Assembly (NCBI RefSeq): GCF_001592265.1
Contig: NZ_BCWP01000012.1
Location: 29,843-93,842 of the forward strand
DNA length: 64,000 nt
Direction of reading: 5' to 3'
Source of the DNA: Curvibacter delicatus NBRC 14919
Lineage (GTDB): Bacteria > Pseudomonadota > Gammaproteobacteria > Burkholderiales > Burkholderiaceae_C
Shown one piece after another: positions 8,935 through 16,698 of the stretch. The notes below the pieces were generated by a model. That model saw only the letters and a list, made by a program, of their open reading frames with translations, did no database searches and was not told the DNA's origin. The position numbers and the translations under genes were made by a program. The number at the start of each line of letters is the position of its first letter. The first letter of the stretch is position 1.

Positions 8935-9633
8935 TTAGCCTGCAAGTTGTGCGTCGGCGGCACGCACGGCCGCGACGAACTGATTGATCTTGCCGGCGTC
9001 CTTGATGCCCTTGGAGGCCTCAACGCCGGAACTCACATCCACGGCCAGCGACTTACAGCGCGGCCGTACCTGCCGAATGCCATCGGCCACGTTTGCAGGT
9101 GTGAGCCCACCACTCAAGACGAGGTGAGCGTCGACGCTTGGAGGAAGAAGTGACCATTCGAACGATTTGCCGCCGCCCCCAAAACCGTCGACGTGGGCGT
9201 CGAGCAGGATGGCCTGGGCGGCCGAGTATTCTTGGGCGTATTTTACGAGGTTGAAGCCCCGGCCGGCTTCGCCCAGCGGAATACGGGCGGCACGCAGGAA
9301 GGGGCGGGCGCCGTTCTGGCTGGCCAGCAGACAGTCGGCGGGTGTTTCATCCCCATGAAATTGCACGGTAGCGCCCGGAATGGCAGCACAGGCAGCTATG
9401 ATTTTTGTAGCATCTGCGTTGACGAACAGCAGCACCGGCGTGACAAAAGGCGGCAGGCGACGGGCCAGTTCGGCGGCGCGCTCGGGCGTCACATGGCGCG
9501 GGCTTTTTTCGTACAGCACGAAACCCACGGCATCGGCGCCGGCGGCCACGGCAGCGTCCACATCCTGCTCGCGTGTCAGGCCGCAGATCTTGATGCGGGT
9601 ACGTTCTGTGTCCGGGAGACTTCGAGTGTTCAT
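8935..9633 (-). CDS. trpF: Phosphoribosylanthranilate isomerase
   Basis: TrpF isomerises phosphoribosylanthranilate in the tryptophan pathway. The catalytic cysteine is in the opening RIKICGLTREQDV strand, and the barrel phosphate-binding segments LSGGLTPANV and AVDVSSGVE are present. The protein is 232 residues long with the ATG at 9633, chosen because GGAG stands 8 bp upstream; the frame continues to 9672 without one. Codons for ADATKIIAA are supplied by a copy of the dispersed GCTAT...ATAGC repeat (9395-9420), so the element is carried inside the gene without breaking the frame. A GC-rich repeat separates the gene from truA. Confidence 0.95.
   Translation of the reverse strand: MNTRSLPDTERTRIKICGLTREQDVDAAVAAGADAVGFVLYEKSPRHVTPERAAELARRLPPFVTPVLLFVNADATKIIAACAAIPGATVQFHGDETPADCLLASQNGARPFLRAARIPLGEAGRGFNLVKYAQEYSAAQAILLDAHVDGFGGGGKSFEWSLLPPSVDAHLVLSGGLTPANVADGIRQVRPRCKSLAVDVSSGVEASKGIKDAGKINQFVAAVRAADAQLAG
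9395..9420 (+). repeat. Dispersed GCTAT-N-RTAGC repeat, copy in trpF
   Basis: GCTATGATTTTTGTAGC is followed by ATCTGCG. The arms GCTA and TAGC pair, with an A/T-rich loop. It is one of six same-orientation copies recognised in the window and lies wholly within coding sequence. Confidence 0.5.
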
Positions 9634-9680
9634 GCCAATGTCTCCATGGCACACGGCCTGTAACGCGGGCACCGCTCAGA

Positions 9681-9776
9681 CCAGGAACACCGCGGAACCG
9701 GCTTTGCCGGGCCGCTGGTGTTGCACCCTTGAGGGGGGCGGCGACCCACACGGAGTGGGGGAGCAACGGGGGGGAG
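9681..9776. repeat. GC-rich intergenic repeat block (copy 2)
   Basis: The 145-bp gap between truA and trpF carries no gene. Bases 9683-9727, read on the minus strand, match the core of the block at 5791-5834, including CCGGCAAAGCCGG and CGCGGTGTT. The adjoining 9728-9776 is a run of C- and G-rich tracts. The element lies inside the presumed truA-trpF transcript and could form a stable hairpin there. Confidence 0.6.
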
Positions 9777-9778
9777 CT

Positions 9779-10561
9779 TCATGGCAGCCAATCATACGCA
9801 GGCGTGCGGTCGGGCAGGCCCCAGCGGGCATCGTAGCGCGGCCCGAGGAAGTACAGGCCGTCGGGTGAGAAGGTCGGGGCGGCGGCATCGCGGCTGCGTG
9901 CCGCCAGGACCTCGTCGATCCACTCCGGTGCTTGCTTGCCCTGGCCGATGACGATCAGGCAGCCCATGATGTTGCGGATCATGTGGTGCAGGAAGGCATT
10001 GGCCTCAAACTCGAAACGCCAGTAGGCGCCGCGTCGGCTGATTTCGATGCGCAGCAGGTTCTTTACAGGCGACAGCGCCTGGCAAGCGGAGGCGCGGAAC
10101 GAGGTGAAGTCGTGCTCGCCCAGCAGGCGGGTGGCGGCCGCCTGCATGGCCGCCAGGTCCAGCGGTTGGAAGACCCAGCCGACGCGACCGGCATCGACGC
10201 TGGGGCGCACCGGCGACTCCAGCAGCGAATAGGCATAACGGCGCGAGAGGGCGCTGGCACGGCAGTGGAACTCGTCCGGCACCACATGGGCCCACTGCAC
10301 GGCAATGTCGCGCGGCAGGAAGCTGTTGGTGCCACGTACCCAGGCGTAGGGTGCGCGTTCGGCGCTGGTGTCGAAATGCACCACCTGCATCAGGCCGTGC
10401 ACGCCGGCATCGGTGCGGCCGGCGCACAGGGTGGAGATACGCTGGTCCGCAAATTTGCCCAGCGCTTTTTCCAGCTGGTCCTGTACCGTGCGGCCCGAGG
10501 GCTGGCTTTGCCAGCCGTCGTAAGACTGGCCGTTGTAGCTGACGCCTAAGGCTACCCTCAC
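9779..10561 (-). CDS. truA: tRNA pseudouridine(38-40) synthase
   Basis: TruA converts uridines 38-40 in the tRNA anticodon arm to pseudouridine. The catalytic aspartate is Asp51 in CAGRTDAGVHG, followed by QVVHFDT. The length of 260 residues matches the family. The only suitable start is a GTG at 10561 (protein MRVALGVSYNG), without a clear ribosome site. The gene lies 49 bp after fimV and upstream of trpF, an arrangement common in Burkholderiales. Confidence 0.96.
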   Translation of the reverse strand: MRVALGVSYNGQSYDGWQSQPSGRTVQDQLEKALGKFADQRISTLCAGRTDAGVHGLMQVVHFDTSAERAPYAWVRGTNSFLPRDIAVQWAHVVPDEFHCRASALSRRYAYSLLESPVRPSVDAGRVGWVFQPLDLAAMQAAATRLLGEHDFTSFRASACQALSPVKNLLRIEISRRGAYWRFEFEANAFLHHMIRNIMGCLIVIGQGKQAPEWIDEVLAARSRDAAAPTFSPDGLYFLGPRYDARWGLPDRTPAYDWLP

Positions 10562-10610
10562 GGCAGGGTCGGGTCCAGGTGCATTGCCTTCGCCTTAGGA
10601 CCTAGCCAGC

Positions 10611-13085
10611 TCAGTTGAGCTTGCTCAGGGCCTCCTGGGCCTTGATCTTCATGTCACCGGTGGCTTCGGCAATGATTTCCTCGATCAGGGCGCGGGCACC
10701 ATCGGTGTCGCCGATGGCACTGAACTCTTCTGCCAGGGCCAGCTTGGTGGCCAGCGGGTCGTCCGTGGCGCCGGTCTGCTCGGTCGTGGCTTCACCCAAG
10801 TCAAGCGAGAGCGAACCCAGATCGAACTCAAGTGCGCCGGTATCGGCGGCGGCCGTCGGCGTGCTGCCAGCCGTTTCGGCGGTGCTGTCGCGACCGGTTG
10901 ACGGCTCAGGCAAGCTGGGCGGTTCGAACTCGAGGCTATTGTCCGCACCCTGGATGGAGGCGGTGGGCAACTCGAAATTCAGGTCCAGGTCGGGGGCCAC
11001 TGACTCTGGTGCAGGCGCGGCGGCCGGCGTTGCGGTGACTGCGGGTGTTGCTGTTGCCGGTTCTTCATCAAGCGAGAAGTCCAGATCCAGGTCCAGATCC
11101 AAGGCGGATGCCGCAGGCTCGGCGGCAGGGGTGGCCACTTGCGGGCTGGCCTCCGGTGCGCTGGCCACGGGCTCCGACACGGCTGCCGGCAATGTCGGTG
11201 CCGAGGCGGCCGGCTGACCGCCGGGCTGGAAGAGGCTGTTGCCCGGATCAATGCCCAGGCCCAGTTCGCACACGCGGTTCCAGTCGGCACCTTCGCCACC
11301 GGTCAGGCGATGGGCTTCGGCGGCGCTGCTTTCGAAGTTGCGGACGTCGCGGCGCTTGGCGTAGATCTCCAGCAATTTGAGGTGGATGGCCACCCGGTCA
11401 GGATGGACGCGCAGGGCTTCCTTGAGGATTTCCTCGGCCTGCAGATCGCGGCCATAGGCCAGATAGACATCGGCTTCGGCCACCGGGTCCACATCGTCCG
11501 CTGCCTCGAGCTGGCTCGGGGAATAGACCATGGAAGAGCCGTTGGCACCACTGTCATGGGTGTCGACGCGCTGACCACCGCTGGCACCGAAGAAGGAATC
11601 GGGTTGCAGCCGGCTTTCCAGGAAGGAGCTGTCCATCTGGGCCGCCTGCTTGCGCTGGCGCACGCGGTAAATCCCCAGGCCGGCCAGCAAGGCCAGCAGG
11701 CCTGCCGCTGCCGCGGGGACCAGCGGATTGTCCAGCAGTTCGTCCAGCAGACTGGGCTCTTCCACCGGCATCGGCACCGGGGGAACTGGCCGCTTGACGG
11801 GGGCAGAGGCCACAGGGGCGGGTGCTGGGGCAGAGGCTTCAGTTGCCGGTGCCGAGGCTGTGACGGCGGGGGCGGCCGCGCTGGCCGCAGCGGCCGGCTC
11901 GGACGCGGCCGGTGCCGGTGCTGCAGCCTGGGGGGCTGATGCGGCAGGGGCAGGGGCTGCCGCCGCGCTCAATTTGCTCAGTTCGGCAATGTTCTTGGAG
12001 AGTTCCTCGGCGCGGCTGGCCGCTTCCTTGGCGCTGCGTTCCTGGGCAATCTTTTCCTCGCCGCCCTTGGCCTGGACAGCGCCCTTGGAGAGGGTCAGCT
12101 TGTCGGGTGTACCGGCCGCGCTCTTCTTGTCTTCGACTTGTGCTTCCACCTTGCCGCTGGCGCGGCGGTCGGCACTGGTTACCTGGCTGACCGGCGCATT
12201 GCCGGCGAGCTTGCGGCGGAATTCATTGAAATCCTTGCTTTGCGCCAGCACAATCTGGCGCGCTTCGTCGGCCGGTGTGGCTTGTGCATCTTCGGCGCCA
12301 GGCATGTCTACCACGGCGCCGCTGCGCAGACGGTTGATGTTGCCGCCGATGAACGCATCGGGATTGGCACGCAGCATGGCCACCAGCATCTGGTCCAGCG
12401 ATACGCCGGCCGGTCGGTTGGCGGCGGCCAGTTTGCTGGCCGTATCGCCGGATTTGACGGTCAGCTGTTTGGCCGAGCTGTCCGGCGCTACCTTGGCCGT
12501 CGGTTCCGCGGGCGCCCTGGCGGGCTGGCGGGCGGCGGCCGGCGCCACAGTGCGGCCCGTATCGCTGGCGGGCGCCGGCGCGGTGGTACGGGCTGCGGGC
12601 GTAGCCGCACGGGACGGTGCGGGGCTGACTTGCGGCACGGTGGCCGTCACGGCCTGCGGCTGGCGCAGATTGGGCGGGTCGAACAGCATCGTGTAATCGC
12701 GCACGATGCGGCCGGAAGACCAACTGGCCTCCAGAATCAGGTCGATGTAGGGATCATTGATCGTGCGGTCGCTGCTGACTCGCAGGAAAGAGCGTCCGTC
12801 GGGGCGTTTCTGCAGCGTGATCTGCAGACCGCTCATGCTCGCGTTGTAGTCCATGCCGGCGGCCCGGAAGGCTTCCGGTGAGGCCACACTGGCCTTCAGC
12901 GAGGCAGCTTCCTCAGCATTGATGTCGGGAATGTCGATTTCAGCCCGCAGAGGCTCGCCCAGCGCCGACAGGACGGCAATACGCCCCAGCGAAAGCGCCG
13001 AGGCATGGGTTCCCCACAGACCCAGAACCGCCGCGGCCGCAGCGGCCAGGGCAGTCTTCTGCCAACGATGTGACTTAGCAATCAA
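10611..13085 (-). CDS. fimV: FimV/HubP-type polar landmark protein
   Basis: FimV is a bitopic inner-membrane protein that organises the cell pole and supports type IV pilus or flagellar placement. A signal-like helix (about residues 8-31) leads into the conserved FimV N-terminal domain starting SLGRIAVLSALGEPLRAEI. A LysM peptidoglycan-binding module follows around residues 208-270 (TVKSGDTASKLAA, QMLVAMLRANPDAFI). Then come a long Ala/Pro linker, a membrane helix near 455-475 (PAAAAGLLALLAGLGIYRV), cytoplasmic TPR-like helices, acidic DLDLDLDF repeats and the conserved C-terminal domain (KLALAEEFSAIGDTDGARALI). The start is a TTG at 13085, with GGAGG 8 bp upstream. The length is 824 residues. 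Confidence 0.93.
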   Translation of the reverse strand: MIAKSHRWQKTALAAAAAAVLGLWGTHASALSLGRIAVLSALGEPLRAEIDIPDINAEEAASLKASVASPEAFRAAGMDYNASMSGLQITLQKRPDGRSFLRVSSDRTINDPYIDLILEASWSSGRIVRDYTMLFDPPNLRQPQAVTATVPQVSPAPSRAATPAARTTAPAPASDTGRTVAPAAARQPARAPAEPTAKVAPDSSAKQLTVKSGDTASKLAAANRPAGVSLDQMLVAMLRANPDAFIGGNINRLRSGAVVDMPGAEDAQATPADEARQIVLAQSKDFNEFRRKLAGNAPVSQVTSADRRASGKVEAQVEDKKSAAGTPDKLTLSKGAVQAKGGEEKIAQERSAKEAASRAEELSKNIAELSKLSAAAAPAPAASAPQAAAPAPAASEPAAAASAAAPAVTASAPATEASAPAPAPVASAPVKRPVPPVPMPVEEPSLLDELLDNPLVPAAAAGLLALLAGLGIYRVRQRKQAAQMDSSFLESRLQPDSFFGASGGQRVDTHDSGANGSSMVYSPSQLEAADDVDPVAEADVYLAYGRDLQAEEILKEALRVHPDRVAIHLKLLEIYAKRRDVRNFESSAAEAHRLTGGEGADWNRVCELGLGIDPGNSLFQPGGQPAASAPTLPAAVSEPVASAPEASPQVATPAAEPAASALDLDLDLDFSLDEEPATATPAVTATPAAAPAPESVAPDLDLNFELPTASIQGADNSLEFEPPSLPEPSTGRDSTAETAGSTPTAAADTGALEFDLGSLSLDLGEATTEQTGATDDPLATKLALAEEFSAIGDTDGARALIEEIIAEATGDMKIKAQEALSKLN

Positions 13086-13169
13086 TTTATTAGCCTCCGA
13101 TGTTCGGGCAAGCGGCTACGCCTAGCACCTTGTATGGACCAGGCGACCGACGCTCAAAACAGGAAAAGT

Positions 13170-13198
13170 ACCTTAACATCAAGATGTTAGCCTGACAA
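13170..13198 (-). promoter_or_regulatory. Predicted fimV promoter with operator-like palindrome in the spacer
   Basis: On the minus strand TTGTCA (13198-13193) and TAAGGT (13175-13170) are 17 bp apart, a good sigma-70 arrangement about 85 bp before the fimV start. The 16-bp perfect palindrome TAACATCAAGATGTTA at 13174-13189 fills most of the spacer and touches the -10 box. A repressor bound there would block the promoter. Both the promoter and the operator role are predictions. Confidence 0.5.
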
Positions 13199-13268
13199 GC
13201 TAAGAAAGCGCTTAACCTTCTGAGCTGCCCGTTCGTCGCCCCAGGTGGGGCTGAATGTTGTCAAACGA

Positions 13269-13298
13269 CAACGGCTTGCGGTGAACCGCAAGCCGTTG
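13269..13298 (-). terminator. Hairpin terminator after asd
   Basis: CAACGGCTTGCGG and CCGCAAGCCGTTG form a perfect 13-bp stem with a TGAA loop, 19 bp past the asd stop. The trailing minus-strand sequence is only moderately T-rich (TCGTTTG). It would separate asd from fimV. Confidence 0.7.
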
Positions 13299-13316
13299 GG
13301 TCTGGGGAAAAGGGAC

Positions 13317-14447
13317 TCAGGCTGCCAGCAGGATGCGCAGCATGCGGCGCAGCGGTTCGGCCGCGCCCCACAGCAGCTGGTCGCCCACGGTGAAGGCGCC
13401 CAGGTAGTCGTTGCCCATGGCCAGCTTGTGCAGGCGGCCGACCGGCACGGTCAGCGTGCCGGTGACGGCGGCCGGCGTCAAGTCGCGCTCGGTGATCTCA
13501 CGTTGGTTAGGGACCACTTTCACCCAGTCGTTGGCGCCCGCCAGCATGGACTCGATCTCGTCCAGCGGCACATCCTTCTTCAGCTTGACGGTCAGGCCCT
13601 GCGAGTGGCAGCGCATGGCGCCGATGCGCACGCACAGGCCATCAATCGGGATGCTGCCGGCGCTGCGGAAGGCCGGGTTGCCCAGGATCTTGTTGCACTC
13701 GGCGCCACCCTTCCACTCTTCCTTGCTCTGGCCGTGCTCAACCGGCACGTCGATCCAGGGGATCAGGCTGCCGGCCAGGGCGGTGTTGCGGAAGTTCTTG
13801 GTCGGGAAGCTGGCGTCGCGCATGGTGGCGGCCACCTTGCGGTCGATGTCCAGGATGGCGGAGGCCGGGTCGGCCAGCTCGGCCTTGACGGCATCGTGCA
13901 GGGCGCCCATCTGGCTCAGCAGTTCGCGCATGTTCTGCGCACCGGCGCCGGAGGCGGCCTGGTAGGTCATGGCGCTGACCCACTCGATCAGACCGGCCTT
14001 GAACAGGCCACCCATGGCCATCAGCATCAGGCTCACGGTGCAGTTGCCGCCGATCCAGTTGCGGCCACCCTTGGCCAGCGCCTGGTCGATGACGTCGCGG
14101 TTGACCGGGTCGAGCACGATGACGGCGTCATCGGCCATGCGTAGCGTGGAGGCGGCGTCGATCCAGTGGCCGTTCCAGCCGGCAGCACGCAGCTTCGGAT
14201 ACACCTCCTTGGTGTAGTCGCCGCCCTGGCAGGTCAGGATGATGTCGCACTTCTTCAGCTCGTCGATGCTGTTGGCATCCTTGAGCATGGTTTCGTTTTT
14301 CGCCTGTGCCGGGGCTTTGCCGCCGGCATTCGACGTGGAGAAGAACACCGGCTCGATCAGGTCGAAATCCTTTTCCTGCACCATGCGGTCCATCAGCACG
14401 GAGCCGACCATGCCGCGCCAGCCGACCAAACCTACCAACTTGCTCAT
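13317..14447 (-). CDS. asd: Aspartate-semialdehyde dehydrogenase
   Basis: Asd reduces aspartyl phosphate to aspartate semialdehyde, the branch point to lysine and diaminopimelate, threonine, methionine and isoleucine. The nucleotide-binding [14 protein letters not shown] opens the protein, the catalytic cysteine is Cys136 in [10 protein letters not shown], and the conserved histidine lies in [10 protein letters not shown]. The length of 376 residues fits the Gram-negative form. The ATG at 14447 has AAGGGCG 6 bp upstream. The gene is preceded by a short Thr/Ile-rich frame and a possible terminator (see 14540-14641). Confidence 0.96.
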   Translation of the reverse strand: MSKLVGLVGWRGMVGSVLMDRMVQEKDFDLIEPVFFSTSNAGGKAPAQAKNETMLKDANSIDELKKCDIILTCQGGDYTKEVYPKLRAAGWNGHWIDAASTLRMADDAVIVLDPVNRDVIDQALAKGGRNWIGGNCTVSLMLMAMGGLFKAGLIEWVSAMTYQAASGAGAQNMRELLSQMGALHDAVKAELADPASAILDIDRKVAATMRDASFPTKNFRNTALAGSLIPWIDVPVEHGQSKEEWKGGAECNKILGNPAFRSAGSIPIDGLCVRIGAMRCHSQGLTVKLKKDVPLDEIESMLAGANDWVKVVPNQREITERDLTPAAVTGTLTVPVGRLHKLAMGNDYLGAFTVGDQLLWGAAEPLRRMLRILLAA

Positions 14448-14461
14448 TTCAACGCCCTTTC

Positions 14462-14487
14462 AAAAATAAAACAGTGCACACCGGCCT
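14462..14487 (-). terminator. Possible attenuator hairpin upstream of asd
   Basis: On the minus strand AGACAG-GC and GC-A-CTGTTT can form a bulged stem around a CGGTGT loop, followed by the T-rich TATTTTTG, just before the asd ribosome site. The upstream CCGGCC...GGCCGG and CCCGGC...GCCGGG segments can pair in competing ways. The stem is weak; the fold was judged by eye only. Confidence 0.3.
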
Positions 14488-14539
14488 GTCTGCCCCGGCT
14501 CGTCTGGCCGGGAAGGGCGCACGACGAACCGGAGCCGGA

Positions 14540-14641
14540 TCAGCCCTTAATGGTCGTGGTTTTGATGATCGTTGCGCGCGTAGCCACGCCTGCCGGGGCG
14601 GCAGAGGCGGTGTTCAGGGGGAACGGGCGGGCGGCAAACAT
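14540..14641 (-). CDS. Candidate Thr/Ile-rich leader peptide of asd
   Basis: A 33-codon frame begins with ATG at 14641, runs MFAARPFPLNTASAAPAGVA and ends TRATIIKTTTIKG. Five threonines and three isoleucines fall in the last 13 codons. GGAG lies 4 bp before the ATG and TACAAT 9 bp before it. Threonine and isoleucine runs are the control codons of the enterobacterial thr operon leader, and asd lies on that pathway. The stop is 92 bp before asd, with hairpin-forming sequence between. No homologue is known to me. It could be a chance frame in GC-rich DNA. Confidence 0.35.
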   Translation of the reverse strand: MFAARPFPLNTASAAPAGVATRATIIKTTTIKG

Positions 14642-14649
14642 AAGGCTCC

Positions 14650-14678
14650 ATTGTAGCGGATGAGGTGCTGTTCCGGCA
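14650..14678 (-). promoter_or_regulatory. Predicted asd promoter
   Basis: TACAAT (minus strand 14655-14650) matches the -10 consensus at five of six positions. A poor -35 (TGCCGG, 14678-14673) stands 17 bp upstream. Transcription would start at or next to the ATG of the candidate leader peptide. The rest of the 350-bp leuB-asd gap holds only that leader, its hairpins and the leu terminator. Confidence 0.4.
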
Positions 14679-14743
14679 GAGTGGATGCGGTCTCTGCCGT
14701 GAGCGGGAGCGGCCCGCGAGGCTTGGCTGTGCGGGGATGCAAG

Positions 14744-14770
14744 CAAAAAGGGCAGCCGGATGGCTGCCCC
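14744..14770 (-). terminator. Intrinsic terminator of the leuCDB transcript
   Basis: GGGCAGCC and GGCTGCCC form a perfect 8-bp stem with a 4-base loop, followed on the minus strand by TTTTTGC. It lies about 30 bp past the leuB stop. This is the clearest rho-independent terminator of the leucine block. Confidence 0.85.
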
Positions 14771-14798
14771 TTAGTGTGAGATGCGAAGGACCGGTGGG

Positions 14799-15869
14799 TC
14801 AGCCCAATGCCTTGACCACCGCGTCGCCCATCTGCGCCGTGCCGACCTTGGTCGTGCCCTCGCTCCAGATGTCCGGTGTGCGCAGACCTTGGGCCAGTAC
14901 TTTCTTCACAGCTGTCTCGATGCGGTCGGCCGCTTCGGCCTGGTTCAGGCTGAAGCGCAGCATCATGGCGGCCGAGAGGATGGTGGCCAGCGGGTTGGCC
15001 ACGCCCTTGCCCGCGATGTCGGGTGCGCTGCCATGGCTGGGCTCGTACAGGCCCCGGTTCTGGCTGTTCAGGCTGGCCGAGGGCAGCATGCCAATGGAGC
15101 CGGTCAGCATCGACGCTTCATCCGACAGGATGTCGCCGAACATGTTGCCGGTGACCACCACGTCGAAGGCCTTGGGGGCCTTGACCAGTTGCATGGCAGC
15201 GTTGTCCACGTACATGTGCTGCAGTTCCACGTCCGGGTACTGGGCATGCACTTCCGTCACCACGTCTTTCCAGAACTGGAAAGTTTCCAGCACATTGGCC
15301 TTGTCCACGCTGGTGACCTTCTTGTTGCGCTTGCGCGCAGCCTGGAAGGCGACGTGGGCGATGCGTTCGATCTCCGGCTTGCTGTAGCGCATGGTGTCGA
15401 AGGCCTCTTCGGCGCCGGGGAAGTGGCCGTCCACCGCGGTGCGTCGGCCGCGCGGCTGGCCGAAGTAGATGTCGCCGGTCAGCTCGCGGATGATCAGGAT
15501 GTCCAGACCGGCAATCAGCTCGGGCTTGAGGCTGGAGGCGCCAACCAGCTGCTCGTAGCAGATGGCGGGGCGGAAGTTGGCGAACAGGCCGAGGTGCTTG
15601 CGCAGGCCCAGGATGGCCTGCTCAGGGCGCAGCGGGCGATCCAGCTTGTCGTACTTCCAGTCGCCGACGGCGCCGAACAGGATGGCATCGGCCGCCTTGG
15701 CCAGGTTCAGGGTGGACTCGGGCAGCGGGTGGCCGTGCGCCTCGTAGGCGGCGCCGCCGACCAGCGCGCTTTCCATCTCGAATTTCAGGCCAAGCGCCTT
15801 CAGGACCTTGACGGCCTCGGCCACGATTTCGGTGCCGATGCCGTCACCCGGCAAGACTGCGATTTTCAT
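14799..15869 (-). CDS. leuB: 3-isopropylmalate dehydrogenase
   Basis: LeuB oxidatively decarboxylates 3-isopropylmalate in leucine synthesis using NAD. The opening [22 protein letters not shown], the metal-binding segment [18 protein letters not shown] and the NAD-adenosine site [20 protein letters not shown] are all present in 356 residues, the normal length. The gene follows leuD after 28 bp. That spacer is almost entirely a dispersed GCTAT-type repeat, and no Shine-Dalgarno sequence is visible before the ATG at 15869. Confidence 0.97.
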   Translation of the reverse strand: MKIAVLPGDGIGTEIVAEAVKVLKALGLKFEMESALVGGAAYEAHGHPLPESTLNLAKAADAILFGAVGDWKYDKLDRPLRPEQAILGLRKHLGLFANFRPAICYEQLVGASSLKPELIAGLDILIIRELTGDIYFGQPRGRRTAVDGHFPGAEEAFDTMRYSKPEIERIAHVAFQAARKRNKKVTSVDKANVLETFQFWKDVVTEVHAQYPDVELQHMYVDNAAMQLVKAPKAFDVVVTGNMFGDILSDEASMLTGSIGMLPSASLNSQNRGLYEPSHGSAPDIAGKGVANPLATILSAAMMLRFSLNQAEAADRIETAVKKVLAQGLRTPDIWSEGTTKVGTAQMGDAVVKALG

Positions 15870-15877
15870 TTTTGATT

Positions 15878-15906
15878 ACTATTAAATTGATAGCTGCTCA
15901 CGCAAT
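15878..15906 (+). repeat. Dispersed GCTAT-N-RTAGC repeat, leuD-leuB junction
   Basis: ACTATTAAATTGATAGC is followed by TGCTCACGC. The element covers the last leuD codons, the leuD stop and most of the spacer before leuB. Its left arm starts ACTA rather than GCTA. Confidence 0.6.
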
Positions 15907-16548
15907 AGTGGTGTGGGCCAACCAGGGTTTTTGTGCCAAGCGCTGGGCTTCGAAGGCGGCGATCTTGTCCTTGTGGCGCAGCGTCAGGCCGATGTCGTCG
16001 AAGCCATTGAGCAGGCAGTACTTGCGGAAGGCCTGCACGTCAAAGGGAATTTCCTCCCCTTGCGGCTTGACGATCACCTGGCGTTCCAGATCAATGGTGA
16101 GCTGGTAGCCGGGGAAGGCGGCACATTCGTCGAACAGCTGCGCTACCGTGGCCTCCGGCAGCTGGATTGGCAGCAGGCCGTTCTTGAAGCAGTTGTTGAA
16201 GAAGATGTCGGCAAAGCTGGGCGCGATGATGGCGCGAAAGCCATACTGGTCGATCGCCCATGGCGCATGCTCGCGCGAGGAACCGCAGCCGAAGTTCTTG
16301 CGTGCCAGCAGGATGGAGGCGCCCTCGAAACGCGGCTGGTTCAGCACGAAATCCGGGTTGGGCTTCCGGCTGGCTGGGTCCTGGCCCGGGTAGCCGGCAT
16401 CGAGGTAGCGCCATTCGTCGAACAGATTGGGGCCAAAGCCGGTCTTGCGGATGGACTTGAGGAACTGCTTCGGAATGATGGCGTCGGTGTCGACGTTCTC
16501 GCGGTCCATCGGGGCCACCAGGCCCTTGTGTACGGTAAAGGTTTTCAT
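15898..16548 (-). CDS. leuD: 3-isopropylmalate dehydratase small subunit
   Basis: LeuD is the swivelling domain of isopropylmalate isomerase and pairs with LeuC to interconvert 2- and 3-isopropylmalate. [13 protein letters not shown] near the N-terminus and [15 protein letters not shown] in the middle are family signatures. The length of 216 residues is normal. Its ATG overlaps the stop of the entericidin-like gene (TAATG), so it is translated directly after it. The final codons are contributed by the dispersed repeat. Confidence 0.97.
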   Translation of the reverse strand: MKTFTVHKGLVAPMDRENVDTDAIIPKQFLKSIRKTGFGPNLFDEWRYLDAGYPGQDPASRKPNPDFVLNQPRFEGASILLARKNFGCGSSREHAPWAIDQYGFRAIIAPSFADIFFNNCFKNGLLPIQLPEATVAQLFDECAAFPGYQLTIDLERQVIVKPQGEEIPFDVQAFRKYCLLNGFDDIGLTLRHKDKIAAFEAQRLAQKPWLAHTTIA

Positions 16549-16676
16549 TATTTCTTCGCCGCGCCTTCGATCTTCTCGCCGGCCTTCTGGATGTCCTGGC
16601 CCACGCCCTTGACGGTGTTGCAGCCCACCAGCGCCAGCGTCAGGGACAGGATCACAAACAGGGTCGTTTTTTTCAT
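16548..16676 (-). CDS. Entericidin A/B-family small lipoprotein
   Basis: A 42-residue frame sits between leuC and leuD. It starts [20 protein letters not shown], a lipoprotein signal peptide with a lipobox ending in Cys19, and continues [16 protein letters not shown]. That GxGxDIQKxGexIe pattern is the entericidin (EcnA/EcnB) signature. Entericidins are small outer-membrane-directed lipoproteins that form a bacteriolytic toxin-antidote pair in E. coli; the role of single copies such as this one is unknown. AGGAGA lies 6 bp before the ATG. The stop overlaps the leuD start, so the gene is in the leucine operon. It is too short for most automated length cut-offs. Confidence 0.85.
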   Translation of the reverse strand: MKKTTLFVILSLTLALVGCNTVKGVGQDIQKAGEKIEGAAKK

Positions 16677-16698
16677 CGTGTTCTCCTAGGCAGATAGT

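Noticed and set aside
7687..9153. Plus-strand frame opposite trpB and trpF
   Set aside because: Same antisense artefact; trpB and trpF are unambiguous on the minus strand.
10800..12000. Plus-strand Ser/Ala-rich frames opposite fimV
   Set aside because: Shadows of the Ala/Pro-rich FimV linker, without start signals or domains.
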